Positions 46,330 through 56,137 of a stretch of DNA of 64,000 bases are shown here, piece by piece (the first letter of the stretch is position 1; each line of letters starts with the position of its first letter). The notes under the pieces are model-generated. The model saw only the letters and a program-made list of their open reading frames with translations. It did no database searches and was not told the DNA's origin. Position numbers and translations under genes: made by a program. The DNA comes from Acinetobacter pseudolwoffii (GTDB lineage: Bacteria > Pseudomonadota > Gammaproteobacteria > Pseudomonadales > Moraxellaceae). Location of the stretch: assembly GCF_002803605.1 (NCBI RefSeq), contig NZ_PHRG01000001.1, forward strand, positions 186,001 through 250,000, read 5' to 3'.

Positions 46330-47520
46330 CTAGAGCAAAACATCTTCAGGAACGCGTACCCAACCTTCCATCAACACACGTGCACTGCGACTCATGATGG
46401 CTTTTTTCACTTTCCACTCTCCATTTTCCTGACTTGCTTGTGCGCCGACTCTTAAAGTCCCCGAAGGATGGCCAAAACGCACGGCTTCACGCTCTACACC
46501 GCCTGCCACCCGATTCACCAGAGTCCCCGGAATGGCTGCCGCCGTACCAATTGCCACCGCAGCTGTGCCCATCATGGCATGATGCAGTTTCCCCATAGAC
46601 AAGGCACGAACCAGAATATCGGCATCTGCTTCGGCAACCACCTTGCCACTTGATGAGGTATAAGTTTTGGATGGCGCTACAAAAGCGATTTTTGGGGTGT
46701 GCTGACGGTTAGCTGCTTCGCTAATGTCCTGAATCAATCCCATCTGCTTCGCAGCATAAGCACGAATGGTTTCAAACTTTGCCAGCGCTGCCGCATCATT
46801 ATTCATATGATCCTGAAGCTCGGTGCCGTTATAACCCAAATCTCCCGCATTCAAAAACACGGTGGGAATGCCGGCATTAATCATGGTGACTTCAAAACTG
46901 CCAATATTGGGAACTTCCAGCGTATCGACCAGATTACCTGTCGGAAACATCGAACCGCCTTCGCCATCATCATCGGCAGGATCTAAAAACTCGATCTGTA
47001 CTTCGGCTGCCGGAAAAGTCACACCATCCAGTTCAAAATCGCCCAACTCCTGAACTTGACCATTTCGCATTGGTACATGCGCAATAATGGTTTTTTGAAT
47101 ATTGGCCTGCCAGATGCGGACTGTACACAGCCCATTTTCCGGAATACGTGATCTATCAATCAGATCATTAGAAATGGCAAAAGCTCCCACTGCTGCGGTG
47201 AGATTACCGCAATTACCACTCCAGTCCACAAACGGACGGTCAATTGACACCTGACCAAATAAATAATCAACATCATGATCGGCCTGCTGGCTTTTTGACA
47301 GAATCACGGTCTTGCTGGTACTTGAACTGGCACCGCCCATACCATCGATCTGTTTAGCATAAGGATCTGGGCTACCAATCACGCGCAGCAGAAGCTGATC
47401 ACGAATCCGGCCGGCCTGTTGTGCTTCTGCGGGCAAATCATCCAGCTTAAAAAAAACGCCTTTACTGGTGCCTCCACGCATATAGGTTGCAGGAATCTTG
47501 ATTTGGGCTGCAAAACTCAT
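46330..47520 (-). CDS. prpF: PrpF family isomerase (2-methylaconitate cis-trans isomerase-like)
   Basis: Protein of 396 residues, PrpF length, from MSFAAQIKIP; AGGA lies 11 bases before this ATG. The N-terminal PATYMRGGTSKGVFF is the PrpF hallmark, with GNCGNL later. PrpF moves the double bond of 2-methylaconitate in the AcnD branch of the methylcitrate cycle; relatives isomerise oxalomesaconate. Here no prpB, prpC, acnD or gallate genes adjoin it, so the exact substrate is uncertain. The diaminopimelate-epimerase-like fold is inferred from the family. Confidence 0.85.
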   Translation of the reverse strand: MSFAAQIKIPATYMRGGTSKGVFFKLDDLPAEAQQAGRIRDQLLLRVIGSPDPYAKQIDGMGGASSSTSKTVILSKSQQADHDVDYLFGQVSIDRPFVDWSGNCGNLTAAVGAFAISNDLIDRSRIPENGLCTVRIWQANIQKTIIAHVPMRNGQVQELGDFELDGVTFPAAEVQIEFLDPADDDGEGGSMFPTGNLVDTLEVPNIGSFEVTMINAGIPTVFLNAGDLGYNGTELQDHMNNDAAALAKFETIRAYAAKQMGLIQDISEAANRQHTPKIAFVAPSKTYTSSSGKVVAEADADILVRALSMGKLHHAMMGTAAVAIGTAAAIPGTLVNRVAGGVEREAVRFGHPSGTLRVGAQASQENGEWKVKKAIMSRSARVLMEGWVRVPEDVLL

Positions 47521-47853
47521 GAATTGTTTCATCCTTTGGCTTGTCTTTGTTTTGGTAAAAGTTATGGAATACTTATGAGAAGAGTATAATCGCTTTAAAG
47601 CCAAGGAAGTTCAGTGCTCCGACCTAAGTATAAAAAATCAGCATTCGTATCAGAGCAAAAAAACAGGAAACTCATCAGTTACAATGTCAATAAAATTAAT
47701 ATATTGATTCAGTTATCTTTTATTTAATTTATTTTTATAATTTTTTATTATAAATCTGATAATAATATTTCATTCAAAGTCTTGCACTAGGTTTCTGAAC
47801 TTTGTTCCATTACAATCTTTATACTTATTTTTTCCATTGTCGGGCTGAACACT
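47521..47853. other. Intergenic region between prpF and the permease gene
   Basis: A 333-bp AT-rich stretch between divergent genes; no clear operator, hairpin or small ORF. Confidence 0.45.
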
Positions 47854-49209
47854 TTGAATAACGAGTCTTCACAACTTCAGCGTGGCTTAAAGAACCGTCA
47901 TATTCAGTTGATCGCCATGGGCGGTGCAATTGGCACAGGCTTATTCTTAGGTTCCGCACAGGTGATCCAATCTGCGGGTCCTTCTATTATTTTGGGCTAT
48001 GCCATTGGTGGCTTGATTGCATTTTTAATCATGCGTCAATTGGGTGAGATGATTGTTCATGAACCTGTCGCAGGTTCATTCAGCCATTTTGCTTATAAAT
48101 ACTGGGGCAAGTTCCCCGGTTTCCTTGCGGGCTGGAACTACTGGATTTTATATATCCTGGTGGCCATGACCGAACTTACTGCCGTTGCGAAATATATTAA
48201 CTATTGGTGGCCTTTTATTCCAGCTTGGGCATCGGTACTGTTTTTCTTTATCGTGATTACCCTGGTCAACCTCGGCAATGTGAAATTCTACGGTGAATCA
48301 GAATTCTGGCTTTCAATCATTAAAGTGACTGCGGTTATCTCGATGATTGTCTTCGGTTTATATCTGATCTTGACTGCAGATGCTTCCTCGACTGCGTCTT
48401 TCAGCAATTTGTGGACTGCAGGTGGTTTCTTCCCGAATGGCTTTGAAGGCCTGTTCTTCATGCTGGCCTTTCTGATGTTTGCCTTCGGTGGGATTGAACT
48501 GATTGGTATGGCAGCAGCAGAAGCTGAAAATCCAGAGAAGACCATTCCGAAAGCGATTAATCAGGTGGTGTTCCGTATCCTGATTTTCTATGTGGGTGCA
48601 TTGACGATTCTGTTATCACTGGTGCCTTGGAATCAGCTTGAGCTAGGTGGTCTGGATAAAAGTCCGTTCGTGATGATTTTCAGTCAACTGGGCATTGGCT
48701 GGGCAGCACACTTACTGAACTTTATTATTTTAACGGCTGCACTGTCTGTCTATAACAGCGGTATGTATGCCAATAGCCGTATGCTCTATGGTCTGGCTCA
48801 GCAAGGAAATGCACCTAAAGTCTTCATGCAAGTGAATAAACAAGGTACTCCGATTGCTGCGGTATTGTTTTCTGCCGCGCTGATTTTCGGCTGTGTGTTA
48901 CTTAACTACTTTGTTCCTGAAGATGCATTAAGCCACTTGATTTATATTGTGGTCGGTGCGTTAGTGTTGAACTGGGCGATGATTACGCTGACCCATCTCA
49001 AATTCATTCAGAGCATGAAGAAGCTCGGCCAAAAGACCTCATTCCCAGCACTATGGTCTCCAGCAGGCAATATTCTGGTCTTAGGTTTCATTATTACGAT
49101 TCTCTACATCATGTGGACTCAGGGTTTTCAGGAATCTATTTTAATGATTCCGGTTTGGATTGTGGTCATGTTCGTTCTGTTTAAGTTGCTTAAGCCTAAA
49201 AATACTTAA
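47854..49209 (+). CDS. Amino acid permease, AroP-like
   Basis: APC-superfamily inner-membrane importer of 451 residues with 12 hydrophobic segments. Similarity by eye is strongest to E. coli AroP: GEMIVHEPVAGSFSHFAYK, GWNYWILYILVAMTELTAV, and LTAALSVYNSGMYANSRML. This suggests aromatic amino acid uptake; a proline- or D-alanine-type permease is less likely. The start is a TTG at 47854 with only a weak upstream site; no better start keeps RGLKNRHIQLIAMGGAIG intact. A terminator and tRNA-Arg follow. Confidence 0.85.
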   Translation: MNNESSQLQRGLKNRHIQLIAMGGAIGTGLFLGSAQVIQSAGPSIILGYAIGGLIAFLIMRQLGEMIVHEPVAGSFSHFAYKYWGKFPGFLAGWNYWILYILVAMTELTAVAKYINYWWPFIPAWASVLFFFIVITLVNLGNVKFYGESEFWLSIIKVTAVISMIVFGLYLILTADASSTASFSNLWTAGGFFPNGFEGLFFMLAFLMFAFGGIELIGMAAAEAENPEKTIPKAINQVVFRILIFYVGALTILLSLVPWNQLELGGLDKSPFVMIFSQLGIGWAAHLLNFIILTAALSVYNSGMYANSRMLYGLAQQGNAPKVFMQVNKQGTPIAAVLFSAALIFGCVLLNYFVPEDALSHLIYIVVGALVLNWAMITLTHLKFIQSMKKLGQKTSFPALWSPAGNILVLGFIITILYIMWTQGFQESILMIPVWIVVMFVLFKLLKPKNT

Positions 49210-49234
49210 TCAGTTTATATAAGTATATATTCTT

Positions 49235-49266
49235 AAAAAGTTATTGCTGCGGCAATAACTTTTTTT
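49235..49266 (+). terminator. Terminator of the permease gene
   Basis: AAAAGTTATTGC / GCAATAACTTTTTT stem with a short loop. Confidence 0.85.
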
Positions 49267-49300
49267 CAATTAAGTTTGCAGTACATTAACCCTTCTTTTT

Positions 49301-49373
49301 GCGCCCTTAGCTTAACTGGATAGAGCAGTTGCCTCCTAAGTGACCGACGTGGGTTCGAGTCCCGCAGGGCGCG
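49301..49373 (+). tRNA. tRNA-Arg (anticodon CCT)
   Basis: The acceptor arms GCGCCCT and AGGGCGC pair over 7 bp. A D-arm with TAGCTTAACTGGATAGAGC, an anticodon loop CTCCTAA (anticodon CCT, decoding AGG) and a T-arm GTGGG-TTCGAGT-CCCGC are all present. CCA is not encoded. No partial duplicate of its 3' end was noticed in the window. Confidence 0.93.
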
Positions 49374-49712
49374 CATTATTAAATATGTGATTTATTTAAC
49401 AAAACATCTAATGAATTATTTAAATACTTATTATTTTTTTATTCCCTCCCTCTCCATTACCTAAGCCTATGATAGTTATAACCAAATACACATTAACCAG
49501 CGTTTTTCCTGCTCATCATTAGATCTTTTACTCTATTTAGCTGCTTTTTTATGCTTTATTTTCACTCTAGAGCATTTACTCTTATTTTAATTGTGGTATT
49601 TTTGACACATGGAGTAACAAATGATTGCGGTTGAGTAACCGAAGTCTCCAAAAATTAAATAAGTGCAAACAACAACGCTAGATATAAATTTGTACCTCAA
49701 GGAAAGACGTAA
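49374..49712. other. Intergenic region between tRNA-Arg and first FadL gene
   Basis: A 339-bp very AT-rich region. It presumably holds the FadL promoter; no operator recognised. Confidence 0.45.
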
Positions 49713-51014
49713 ATGAAATTAAAAACATTAACTACTGCAATGATTCTCGCAACTGTACCAATGACGGGTGCATTCGCTGCTGCAATGGATCGTTCTGGTC
49801 AATCTATCGCAGCGTTTTTACAACCAGGTAATTACTTTGAAGCAGGTATTTCTGTATTAGATCCATCTGTTTCTGGTACTACGTCCAATTCACCACTATT
49901 AGGAGCAGGTGCAAATCAGGCTACAGGTGACATGGCTAGTGATTATTACTTCCCATCAGCTGCATTAAAGTTCCAAGTTACTGATAATTTTTCTTTTGGT
50001 CTTCTTTATGACCAACCATTTGGTGCTGAAGCAGAATATTCTGCTCCAAATGCTGGTCTCACAGCATTTTCTGATTTAGGTGAAGGTACTTCAGCAGAAG
50101 TTACTACAGAAAATTTAACTGCTATTTTTGGTTTCCAACCGACTGAAAATTGGAACATTTACGCTGGTCCTGTTTACCAACAAGCAAAAGGCAATGTATC
50201 ACTACGCGGTACTGCATATTCAGCATTAAGCGGATATGATGCAACTATGAAAAAAGATGGTGCTACAGGTTGGTTAGCAGGTCTGGCTTACCAAATTCCT
50301 GAAATCGCATTGAAAGCTTCTTTAACATATCGTTCAGAAATTGAACACGAGTTGAGTTCTAACGAAAATATTAATCAAATTTTACCTGGATATGGTAATG
50401 CTGATTTATTATTACCTGCTCAACCATTCACCTATTCTCCTGGTAAAACCAATGTAACCACTCCTCAATCTGTTAATTTAGATCTTCAATCTGGTGTCAT
50501 GGAAAATACAGTAGCATTCCTTAATGTTCGCTGGGTAAACTGGGATGGCTTTGCCATCCGCCCGAGTCAATTTGGACAAGGGTTAGATCAATTAGCAGGA
50601 CAGGCAGATCGTATCAATCCAGAAAATTATGGTCCTGCTGCTCCTTTAGCACAAGGTGCTAAAGATTATTTACAATCTTTAGAAGGTGGAAATCTTGTTG
50701 AATATAATGATGATCAATGGTCAGCTACAGCAGGTGTTGGTCGCAAATTCAATGAGCAATGGGCGGGTAATGTTTCTGTAGGTTACGACACAGGTGCAGG
50801 TAATCCTGTGACCACTCTTGGTCCAACTGAAGGTTATTGGAACGTTGGTTTAGGTCTACAGTTTAGCCCAACTCCAGCAACCTTTATTGCTGGTGGCGTG
50901 AAATACTTCTGGTTGGGTGATGCAACAGCTCTGACCGTAGCTAATCCAAATGTTGGTGAATTTGAAGATAACCATGCAATCGCATATGGCTTAAAAATGG
51001 GTTACCGCTTCTAA
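49713..51014 (+). CDS. FadL-type outer-membrane fatty acid transporter, copy 1
   Basis: OmpP1/FadL/TodX family barrel that passes long-chain fatty acids or hydrophobic compounds through the outer membrane. Of 433 residues, the signal peptide ends at GAFAA and mature AMDRSGQSIAAFLQPGNYFEAG is the N-terminal plug start. It ends in the terminal Phe of GYRF. GGAAAGACG lies before the ATG. It is followed by a terminator and a shorter paralogue, evidently a tandem duplication. The ligand is not known. Confidence 0.92.
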   Translation: MKLKTLTTAMILATVPMTGAFAAAMDRSGQSIAAFLQPGNYFEAGISVLDPSVSGTTSNSPLLGAGANQATGDMASDYYFPSAALKFQVTDNFSFGLLYDQPFGAEAEYSAPNAGLTAFSDLGEGTSAEVTTENLTAIFGFQPTENWNIYAGPVYQQAKGNVSLRGTAYSALSGYDATMKKDGATGWLAGLAYQIPEIALKASLTYRSEIEHELSSNENINQILPGYGNADLLLPAQPFTYSPGKTNVTTPQSVNLDLQSGVMENTVAFLNVRWVNWDGFAIRPSQFGQGLDQLAGQADRINPENYGPAAPLAQGAKDYLQSLEGGNLVEYNDDQWSATAGVGRKFNEQWAGNVSVGYDTGAGNPVTTLGPTEGYWNVGLGLQFSPTPATFIAGGVKYFWLGDATALTVANPNVGEFEDNHAIAYGLKMGYRF

Positions 51015-51025
51015 GTTCTAATTGA

Positions 51026-51053
51026 ATAAAAAACCACTTTCGGGTGGTTTTTT
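51026..51053 (+). terminator. Terminator of FadL copy 1
   Basis: AAAAACCAC / GTGGTTTTTT stem right after the stop. Confidence 0.85.
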
Positions 51054-51329
51054 ATTGACTCATTCTATTTTTATACACGTGCATATCATTCGATTATTTT
51101 ACCATCAATTAAAATTAATAAAGTTTTAGTTTTTTTACACTATTTTTAATAATTTAAATTTCCTATTTTTCATACACTTGAGTTAATAAAATTAGTATAA
51201 AAACTCTAAGCAACCCTTTTATTTAACCGCCTTAGTTCATTTCTTCAACAGAGCTGAGTATTTACTCTTTTTAAAATTATGTTACTTTTCCAGCACATTT
51301 TTGTTACAGATGGCATCAGGGAACGTACC

Positions 51330-52469
51330 ATGAAGCTCAATAAAATTTATTCTGCTATTTTACTTAGCACTTTACCTCTTTCTGCTGTTCAGGCAGCAGG
51401 CCTAGATCGTTCTGGTCAGTCTATTTCTGCCTTTTTACAACCGGGGAATTATGCAGAAGCAGGTATTTCTGTCTTAGATCCAACGGTAAAAGGTTCTTCT
51501 ACAGTCACTGGTTTAGAGGGCGAGAAAATCAGTGATATGGGTGAAGACTATTATTTCCCTTCTGCAGCAATTAAAGTACAAGCGACTGATAAAATTTCAC
51601 TTGGTTTAATTTATGATCAACCTTTTGGCGCAGATGCAAAGTATTCTTCAATTGCAGGTTCATTTGGTGATGGAGTAGAAGGTACTTCAGTTGAAGTAGA
51701 TACTCATAATTTAACTGCATTAATTGGCTATCAACCTACAGAAAACTGGAATTTTTATGCAGGTCCAGTATGGCAAACTGTAGAAGCTGAAATTAAACTA
51801 CGTGGTGCAGCTTATAAAGCATTAAGTGGATATAATATTAAAATTGAACAGGAAGAAGCTTTTGGCTGGCTGGCAGGATTTGCTTATCAAATTCCTGAAA
51901 TTGCTTTAAAAGCTTCGATTACATATCGATCAGAAATCAAACATAATGCATCTTCTACTGAAACCTCTAACCTTCCATTTGGTAAAATTGTTAATAGTCC
52001 AGTAGAAGCAATTACCCCTCAATCAGTAAATATTGATCTTCAAACAGGTATTGCACAAAATACTTTAGCATTCGCCAACTTACGTTGGGTGCATTGGGAT
52101 AATTTCGCAGTTAGCCCACAATTACTGTCGCATCCTATAATTAATCAAAACTTAATTGACTATTCTGATGATCAATATTCAGCAACTGTGGGTCTAGGTC
52201 ATAAATTTAATAATAAATGGTCAGGTACAGCAGCTGTCGGATACGATTCTGGTGCAGGTAATCCTGTCACGACTCTTGGTCCAACTGAAGGTTACTGGAG
52301 CGTGGGCTTAGGTGGTCAATACAGCCCTGCTGAAAACTATTTTATTCAAGCCGGTGTTAAATACTTCTGGCTAGGTGATGCTAAAGCAAAACGTGGTACA
52401 GATATCGTGGGTGATTTTGAAGATAATTATGCACTCGGTTATGGCATGAAAATCGGTTACCGCTTCTGA
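51330..52469 (+). CDS. FadL-type outer-membrane fatty acid transporter, copy 2
   Basis: Paralogue of the preceding gene with 379 residues. AGGGAA sits about 6 bases before the ATG at 51330, and the signal peptide ends at VQAAG; the upstream in-frame ATG at 51279 would spoil the signal peptide. Mature GLDRSGQSISAFLQPGNYAEAG matches copy 1. It lacks about 50 residues that copy 1 has in three segments, corresponding to extracellular loops, while the block GNPVTTLGPTEGYW is identical. It has its own terminator and AT-rich upstream region, so expression may differ from copy 1. Confidence 0.92.
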   Translation: MKLNKIYSAILLSTLPLSAVQAAGLDRSGQSISAFLQPGNYAEAGISVLDPTVKGSSTVTGLEGEKISDMGEDYYFPSAAIKVQATDKISLGLIYDQPFGADAKYSSIAGSFGDGVEGTSVEVDTHNLTALIGYQPTENWNFYAGPVWQTVEAEIKLRGAAYKALSGYNIKIEQEEAFGWLAGFAYQIPEIALKASITYRSEIKHNASSTETSNLPFGKIVNSPVEAITPQSVNIDLQTGIAQNTLAFANLRWVHWDNFAVSPQLLSHPIINQNLIDYSDDQYSATVGLGHKFNNKWSGTAAVGYDSGAGNPVTTLGPTEGYWSVGLGGQYSPAENYFIQAGVKYFWLGDAKAKRGTDIVGDFEDNYALGYGMKIGYRF

Positions 52470-52485
52470 TTTTTGACTGATTAAA

Positions 52486-52514
52486 TAAAAAAGGCGCTTA
52501 TAGCGCCTTTTTTA
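52486..52514. terminator. Bidirectional terminator
   Basis: AAAAAAGGCGCTT / AGCGCCTTTTTT stem lies between convergent FadL copy 2 and thrH. Confidence 0.85.
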
Positions 52515-52528
52515 TTTACTTAAATTAT

Positions 52529-53146
52529 TTAAGCTGGAATGTCACGTACTGAAACATTACGAATCGCTTCTTTTAACGCATCATAACCACGAATTGGCGG
52601 GAATTGCGGGAATTCAGCAATCACGTTCTCAGGGGCATCAAACAGGAAACCATGATCTGCTTCACCCAGCATCGTCGTATCGTTATAAGAATCCCCTGCC
52701 GCAATCACACGAAAATTCAAACCATGCAGTGCTTTAACAGCCTGACGTTTTTGATCTGGCTGACGGAGTTTATAAGCAGAGATCATGCCTGCTTCATCTG
52801 TTTCCAGTTTATGACAGAAAATCGTCGGCCAATCCAGTTGCTTCATTAGTGGATGCGCAAATTCATAGAAAGTATCTGAAAGAATAATTAATTGAAAATG
52901 CGTGCTTACCCATTTCACAAATTCTTTTGCTCCTGGGAACGGCCCCATTTCTGCAATCACTTCCTGAATATCGTTCAAGCCTAAACCGTGCTGTTTTAAA
53001 ATATTCAGACGTTGGGTCATCAGTACATCATAGTCAGGAATGTCACGAGTCGTCGCTTCAAGCTCTTTAATACCGGTTTTTTTGGCAAAGTTAATCCAGA
53101 TTTCTGGAACCAACACGCCTTCTAAATCTAGACATACGACTTCCAT
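52529..53146 (-). CDS. thrH: Bifunctional phosphoserine phosphatase/homoserine phosphotransferase ThrH
   Basis: HAD-superfamily enzyme that dephosphorylates phosphoserine and can pass the phosphate to homoserine, bridging serine and threonine synthesis. From MEVVCLDLEG it has 205 residues, the length of Pseudomonas ThrH; AGAGGGA lies 6 bases before this ATG. Motif I is DLEG with Asp7 and Glu9, where ordinary SerB has DxD, the hallmark of ThrH. Other motifs are ILSDT and AAGDSYNDTTML. Single gene. Confidence 0.93.
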   Translation of the reverse strand: MEVVCLDLEGVLVPEIWINFAKKTGIKELEATTRDIPDYDVLMTQRLNILKQHGLGLNDIQEVIAEMGPFPGAKEFVKWVSTHFQLIILSDTFYEFAHPLMKQLDWPTIFCHKLETDEAGMISAYKLRQPDQKRQAVKALHGLNFRVIAAGDSYNDTTMLGEADHGFLFDAPENVIAEFPQFPPIRGYDALKEAIRNVSVRDIPA

Positions 53147-53350
53147 GAACATTCCCTCTGAGTTGTATTGAAAAAATTTTGCACTATCATAGCTGAAGAA
53201 ATAGATTTTGCACTGTACTTTTTTAAATCTATTTTTTTCATAAGTATTTATTTTTTAGTGATAAGTCAACTAAATCAATTCTATTAAAATAGATGTGAAA
53301 TTAATTAATATAGGCCATGTCCTTTCCAAGCCTATATCGCCAGGACTCTC

Positions 53351-54085
53351 ATGACCATCATTCCTACTATTGATCGTATTGATGCACTTGCATCTGAATA
53401 TGCAGATAAATCGCCTAATGAAATCTTGGCACTTGCACTGAGCCAGCAAGGTGAAATTGCGATTTCATTTTCTGGGGCCGAAGATGTTGTATTGATTGAT
53501 ATGGCCTCTCATCTGGGTAAACCGTTCCGGGTATTCAGTCTGGATACTGGACGTTTACATGCAGAGACCTATCAGTTTATTGAACGGGTGCGTAAGCATT
53601 ACAACATCGAGATTGAAATCTGCTTCCCTGAAACTGATGCAGTACAAAATTTAGTGACCACCAAAGGTTTATTCAGTTTCTTTGAAGATGGCCATCAGGA
53701 ATGTTGCGGTATACGCAAGGTTCAACCGCTACGTAAAAAACTGGCGACGCTGGACGGCTGGATTACCGGTCAGCGCAAAGACCAAAGTCCGGGTACACGC
53801 AATGAAATTCCTGTGGTTCAGGCAGATCCAGGTTTTTCCGGTCCGGGAAAACAGTTGATCAAGTACAATCCTCTTGCCAACTGGTCCAGTGCGGATGTCT
53901 GGAGTTATATCCGTATGATGGAAGTCCCTTATAATGCCTTGCATGAAAAAGGTTTTGTTTCAATTGGCTGTGAACCCTGCACCCGCCCTGTGCTGCCAAA
54001 TCAGCATGAACGCGAAGGCCGCTGGTGGTGGGAAGAAGCTACCCATAAAGAATGTGGCTTACATGCTGGCAATCTAAAAAGATAA
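53351..54085 (+). CDS. cysH: Assimilatory adenylylsulfate (APS) reductase
   Basis: Reduces adenylylsulfate to sulfite in cysteine synthesis. The 244 residues contain two Cys pairs, Cys118-Cys119 (ECCG) and Cys207/Cys210 (CEPC), which ligate the [4Fe-4S] cluster characteristic of APS rather than PAPS reductases, and the catalytic Cys235 in the C-terminal [15 protein letters not shown] is the P-loop-like nucleotide site. No other cys genes are adjacent. A [4Fe-4S] enzyme in the same window as nfuA fits but is not evidence of linkage. Confidence 0.93.
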   Translation: MTIIPTIDRIDALASEYADKSPNEILALALSQQGEIAISFSGAEDVVLIDMASHLGKPFRVFSLDTGRLHAETYQFIERVRKHYNIEIEICFPETDAVQNLVTTKGLFSFFEDGHQECCGIRKVQPLRKKLATLDGWITGQRKDQSPGTRNEIPVVQADPGFSGPGKQLIKYNPLANWSSADVWSYIRMMEVPYNALHEKGFVSIGCEPCTRPVLPNQHEREGRWWWEEATHKECGLHAGNLKR

Positions 54086-54547
54086 AGTTAAGTTTTATCG
54101 TTCCTATTGATTGAAAGACTATTTTTTAATAAAGATAGTCTTTTTAATTGATAATTTTAAATTTAGTGACAAGATATAAATTACCTTTTATCGGGATAAT
54201 ATTATTTTAATTAAAGAATTTATAAAATTTTATACAATTGATTTATTTGCATAAAATGTGAAATTGAACACAATGCTATTCTTCTAATAACAGATAATTA
54301 TTAAGTTACACTCCACTTCACTTAGCAAATACTATTTTTAGTAAACTATTTTAAAACTAAAATTTTCACATTTCATAAACTTAGGAAGATATTCTGTTCT
54401 TGTCAATAGCCACTTTTTCACAGTTGAGGCAAGATAAAGCAGTTCATTTATATGCTAAAAAAGATATACTTTAAAAACTAAAGTAATAATTCTAACAAGG
54501 CTTTTTAGTAAAAGAGCCATAGAGAATGCAGTGAGGCAATCCACGCT
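54086..54547 (+). other. Long AT-rich leader upstream of WS/DGAT gene
   Basis: A 462-bp stretch. The only structure seen is a small hairpin at about 54501-54520 (GGCTTTT/AAAAGAGCC) in the presumed 5' untranslated region. No small ORF stood out. Confidence 0.4.
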
Positions 54548-55930
54548 ATGCGTCCATTACATCCAATTGATTTTATTTTCTTAACTTTAGAGAAACGGCA
54601 GCAGCCTATGCATGTAGGTGGGCTATTTTTATTCCAAATTCCCGAAAATGCACCAGCGTCCTTTATTCAGGATCTCGTCACTGATATTCAAAACTCCAAA
54701 TCATCGCCGATTCCACCTTTTAATAATTATTTAAATGGCCTGTTTTGGGATGAAGACCAAGAATTTGATTTAGATCATCATTTTCGTCATATTGCCCTGC
54801 CGAAACCGGGTCGTATCCGTGAATTGCTCACTTATATTTCACAAGAACATAGTGCGCTGATTGATCGTGCCAAGCCTTTATGGACCTGTCATATTATTGA
54901 AGGAATTGAAGGTAATCGTTTTGCCATGTATTTCAAGATCCATCATGCGATGGTGGACGGAATCGCCGGCATGCGTCTGGTCGAAAAATCGCTGTCGCAT
55001 GATCCGAATGCCAAAAGTATTGTGCCACCGTGGTGTGTTGAAGGGCCACGCGCCAAACGCCTTAAAGCACCTAAGGTCAATGCTTTTAAAAATGTCCTGC
55101 AAACCATTAAAGGCCAACTGGAATGCGCACCACGCGTCGCTTATGAGCTGTCTCAGACCGTTATGAAGGATATGGGGCGCAATCCGGATTATGTGTCCAG
55201 TTTTCAGGCACCAAGTTGTATTCTGAACCAACGTGTCAGTGCTTCGCGTCGTTTTGCGGCACAATCCTTTGAATTTTCACGTTTACGGCATATTTCTAAA
55301 GCATTGGGCGTCACGATTAATGACATGGTACTGGCCATCTGTTCAGGTGCACTACGTGAATATTTACTATCACAAAACGCTTTACCGAAAAAACCATTAA
55401 TTGCTATGGTTCCGGCCTCGGTTCGAAGTGATGATTCGGATGTTTCCAATCGCATTACCATGATTCTGGCCAATCTGGGCACCCATAAAGAAGATCCTCT
55501 GGAACGTCTCAAAATTGTACGTGGCAGTGTACTGAGTGCCAAGGAACGTTTTAAACGCATGAATGCCAATCAGATTTTAAATTATAGTGCCTTTGTCTAT
55601 GGTGCAGCCGGTCTGAACATTGCATCCGGTTTAATGCCAACGCGCCAGGCATTTAATGTGATTATTTCCAATGTACCCGGCCCTCAGGAACCGCTATATT
55701 GGAATGGTGCACGTCTCGAAGCGCTTTATCCAGCCTCAATTGTACTAGATGGGCAGGCTTTGAACATTACCATGACCAGCTATCTGGACAAACTGGAAGT
55801 CGGCTTAACCGCATGCCGTAATGCCCTGCCGAAAATGCAGAACCTGCTGACGCATCTTGAAGAAGAAATCCAGCGTTTTGAACGAATTGTAGATGGTGAA
55901 CCTGTCCCAAAGTTACAGGCGGTGAGCTAG
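54548..55930 (+). CDS. Wax ester synthase/diacylglycerol acyltransferase
   Basis: Bifunctional acyltransferase making wax esters from fatty alcohols and triacylglycerols from diacylglycerol with acyl-CoA, the storage lipid enzyme of Acinetobacter. At 460 residues it matches AtfA (458) closely along its whole length. The catalytic HHxxxDG is HHAMVDG (His132, His133, Asp137). Other family blocks are PLWTCHIIEGIEGNRF, TINDMVLAICSGALR and ISNVPGP. GAGG lies about 12 bases upstream of the ATG. It stands alone with a terminator downstream. Confidence 0.95.
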   Translation: MRPLHPIDFIFLTLEKRQQPMHVGGLFLFQIPENAPASFIQDLVTDIQNSKSSPIPPFNNYLNGLFWDEDQEFDLDHHFRHIALPKPGRIRELLTYISQEHSALIDRAKPLWTCHIIEGIEGNRFAMYFKIHHAMVDGIAGMRLVEKSLSHDPNAKSIVPPWCVEGPRAKRLKAPKVNAFKNVLQTIKGQLECAPRVAYELSQTVMKDMGRNPDYVSSFQAPSCILNQRVSASRRFAAQSFEFSRLRHISKALGVTINDMVLAICSGALREYLLSQNALPKKPLIAMVPASVRSDDSDVSNRITMILANLGTHKEDPLERLKIVRGSVLSAKERFKRMNANQILNYSAFVYGAAGLNIASGLMPTRQAFNVIISNVPGPQEPLYWNGARLEALYPASIVLDGQALNITMTSYLDKLEVGLTACRNALPKMQNLLTHLEEEIQRFERIVDGEPVPKLQAVS

Positions 55931-56004
55931 CCGCGGATCAATAAATAGAATATATAAACTGAAAAAAGTGTTGATCATTTTTGCCAGTCCTAGCGCACAT
56001 AATT

Positions 56005-56033
56005 AAGGGGCTCATAGAGCCCCTTGGTTTTAT
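56005..56033 (+). terminator. Terminator downstream of WS/DGAT
   Basis: AAGGGGCTC / GAGCCCCTT stem, loop ATA, then GGTTTTATTTTTT. Confidence 0.8.
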
Positions 56034-56137
56034 TTTTTAACATCGTTTTAAATTTATTTTATATTTTTGGGATGATGCATCCATTTTTGATTGCCTAGAA
56101 TTTATTTCAATCTGCACAAGATTCTGTATCGGTAGCA

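Noticed and set aside
49301..49712. Genomic island integrated at tRNA-Arg(CCT)
   Set aside because: No integrase gene and no repeat of the tRNA 3' end were seen downstream; the next genes are a FadL pair of ordinary type.
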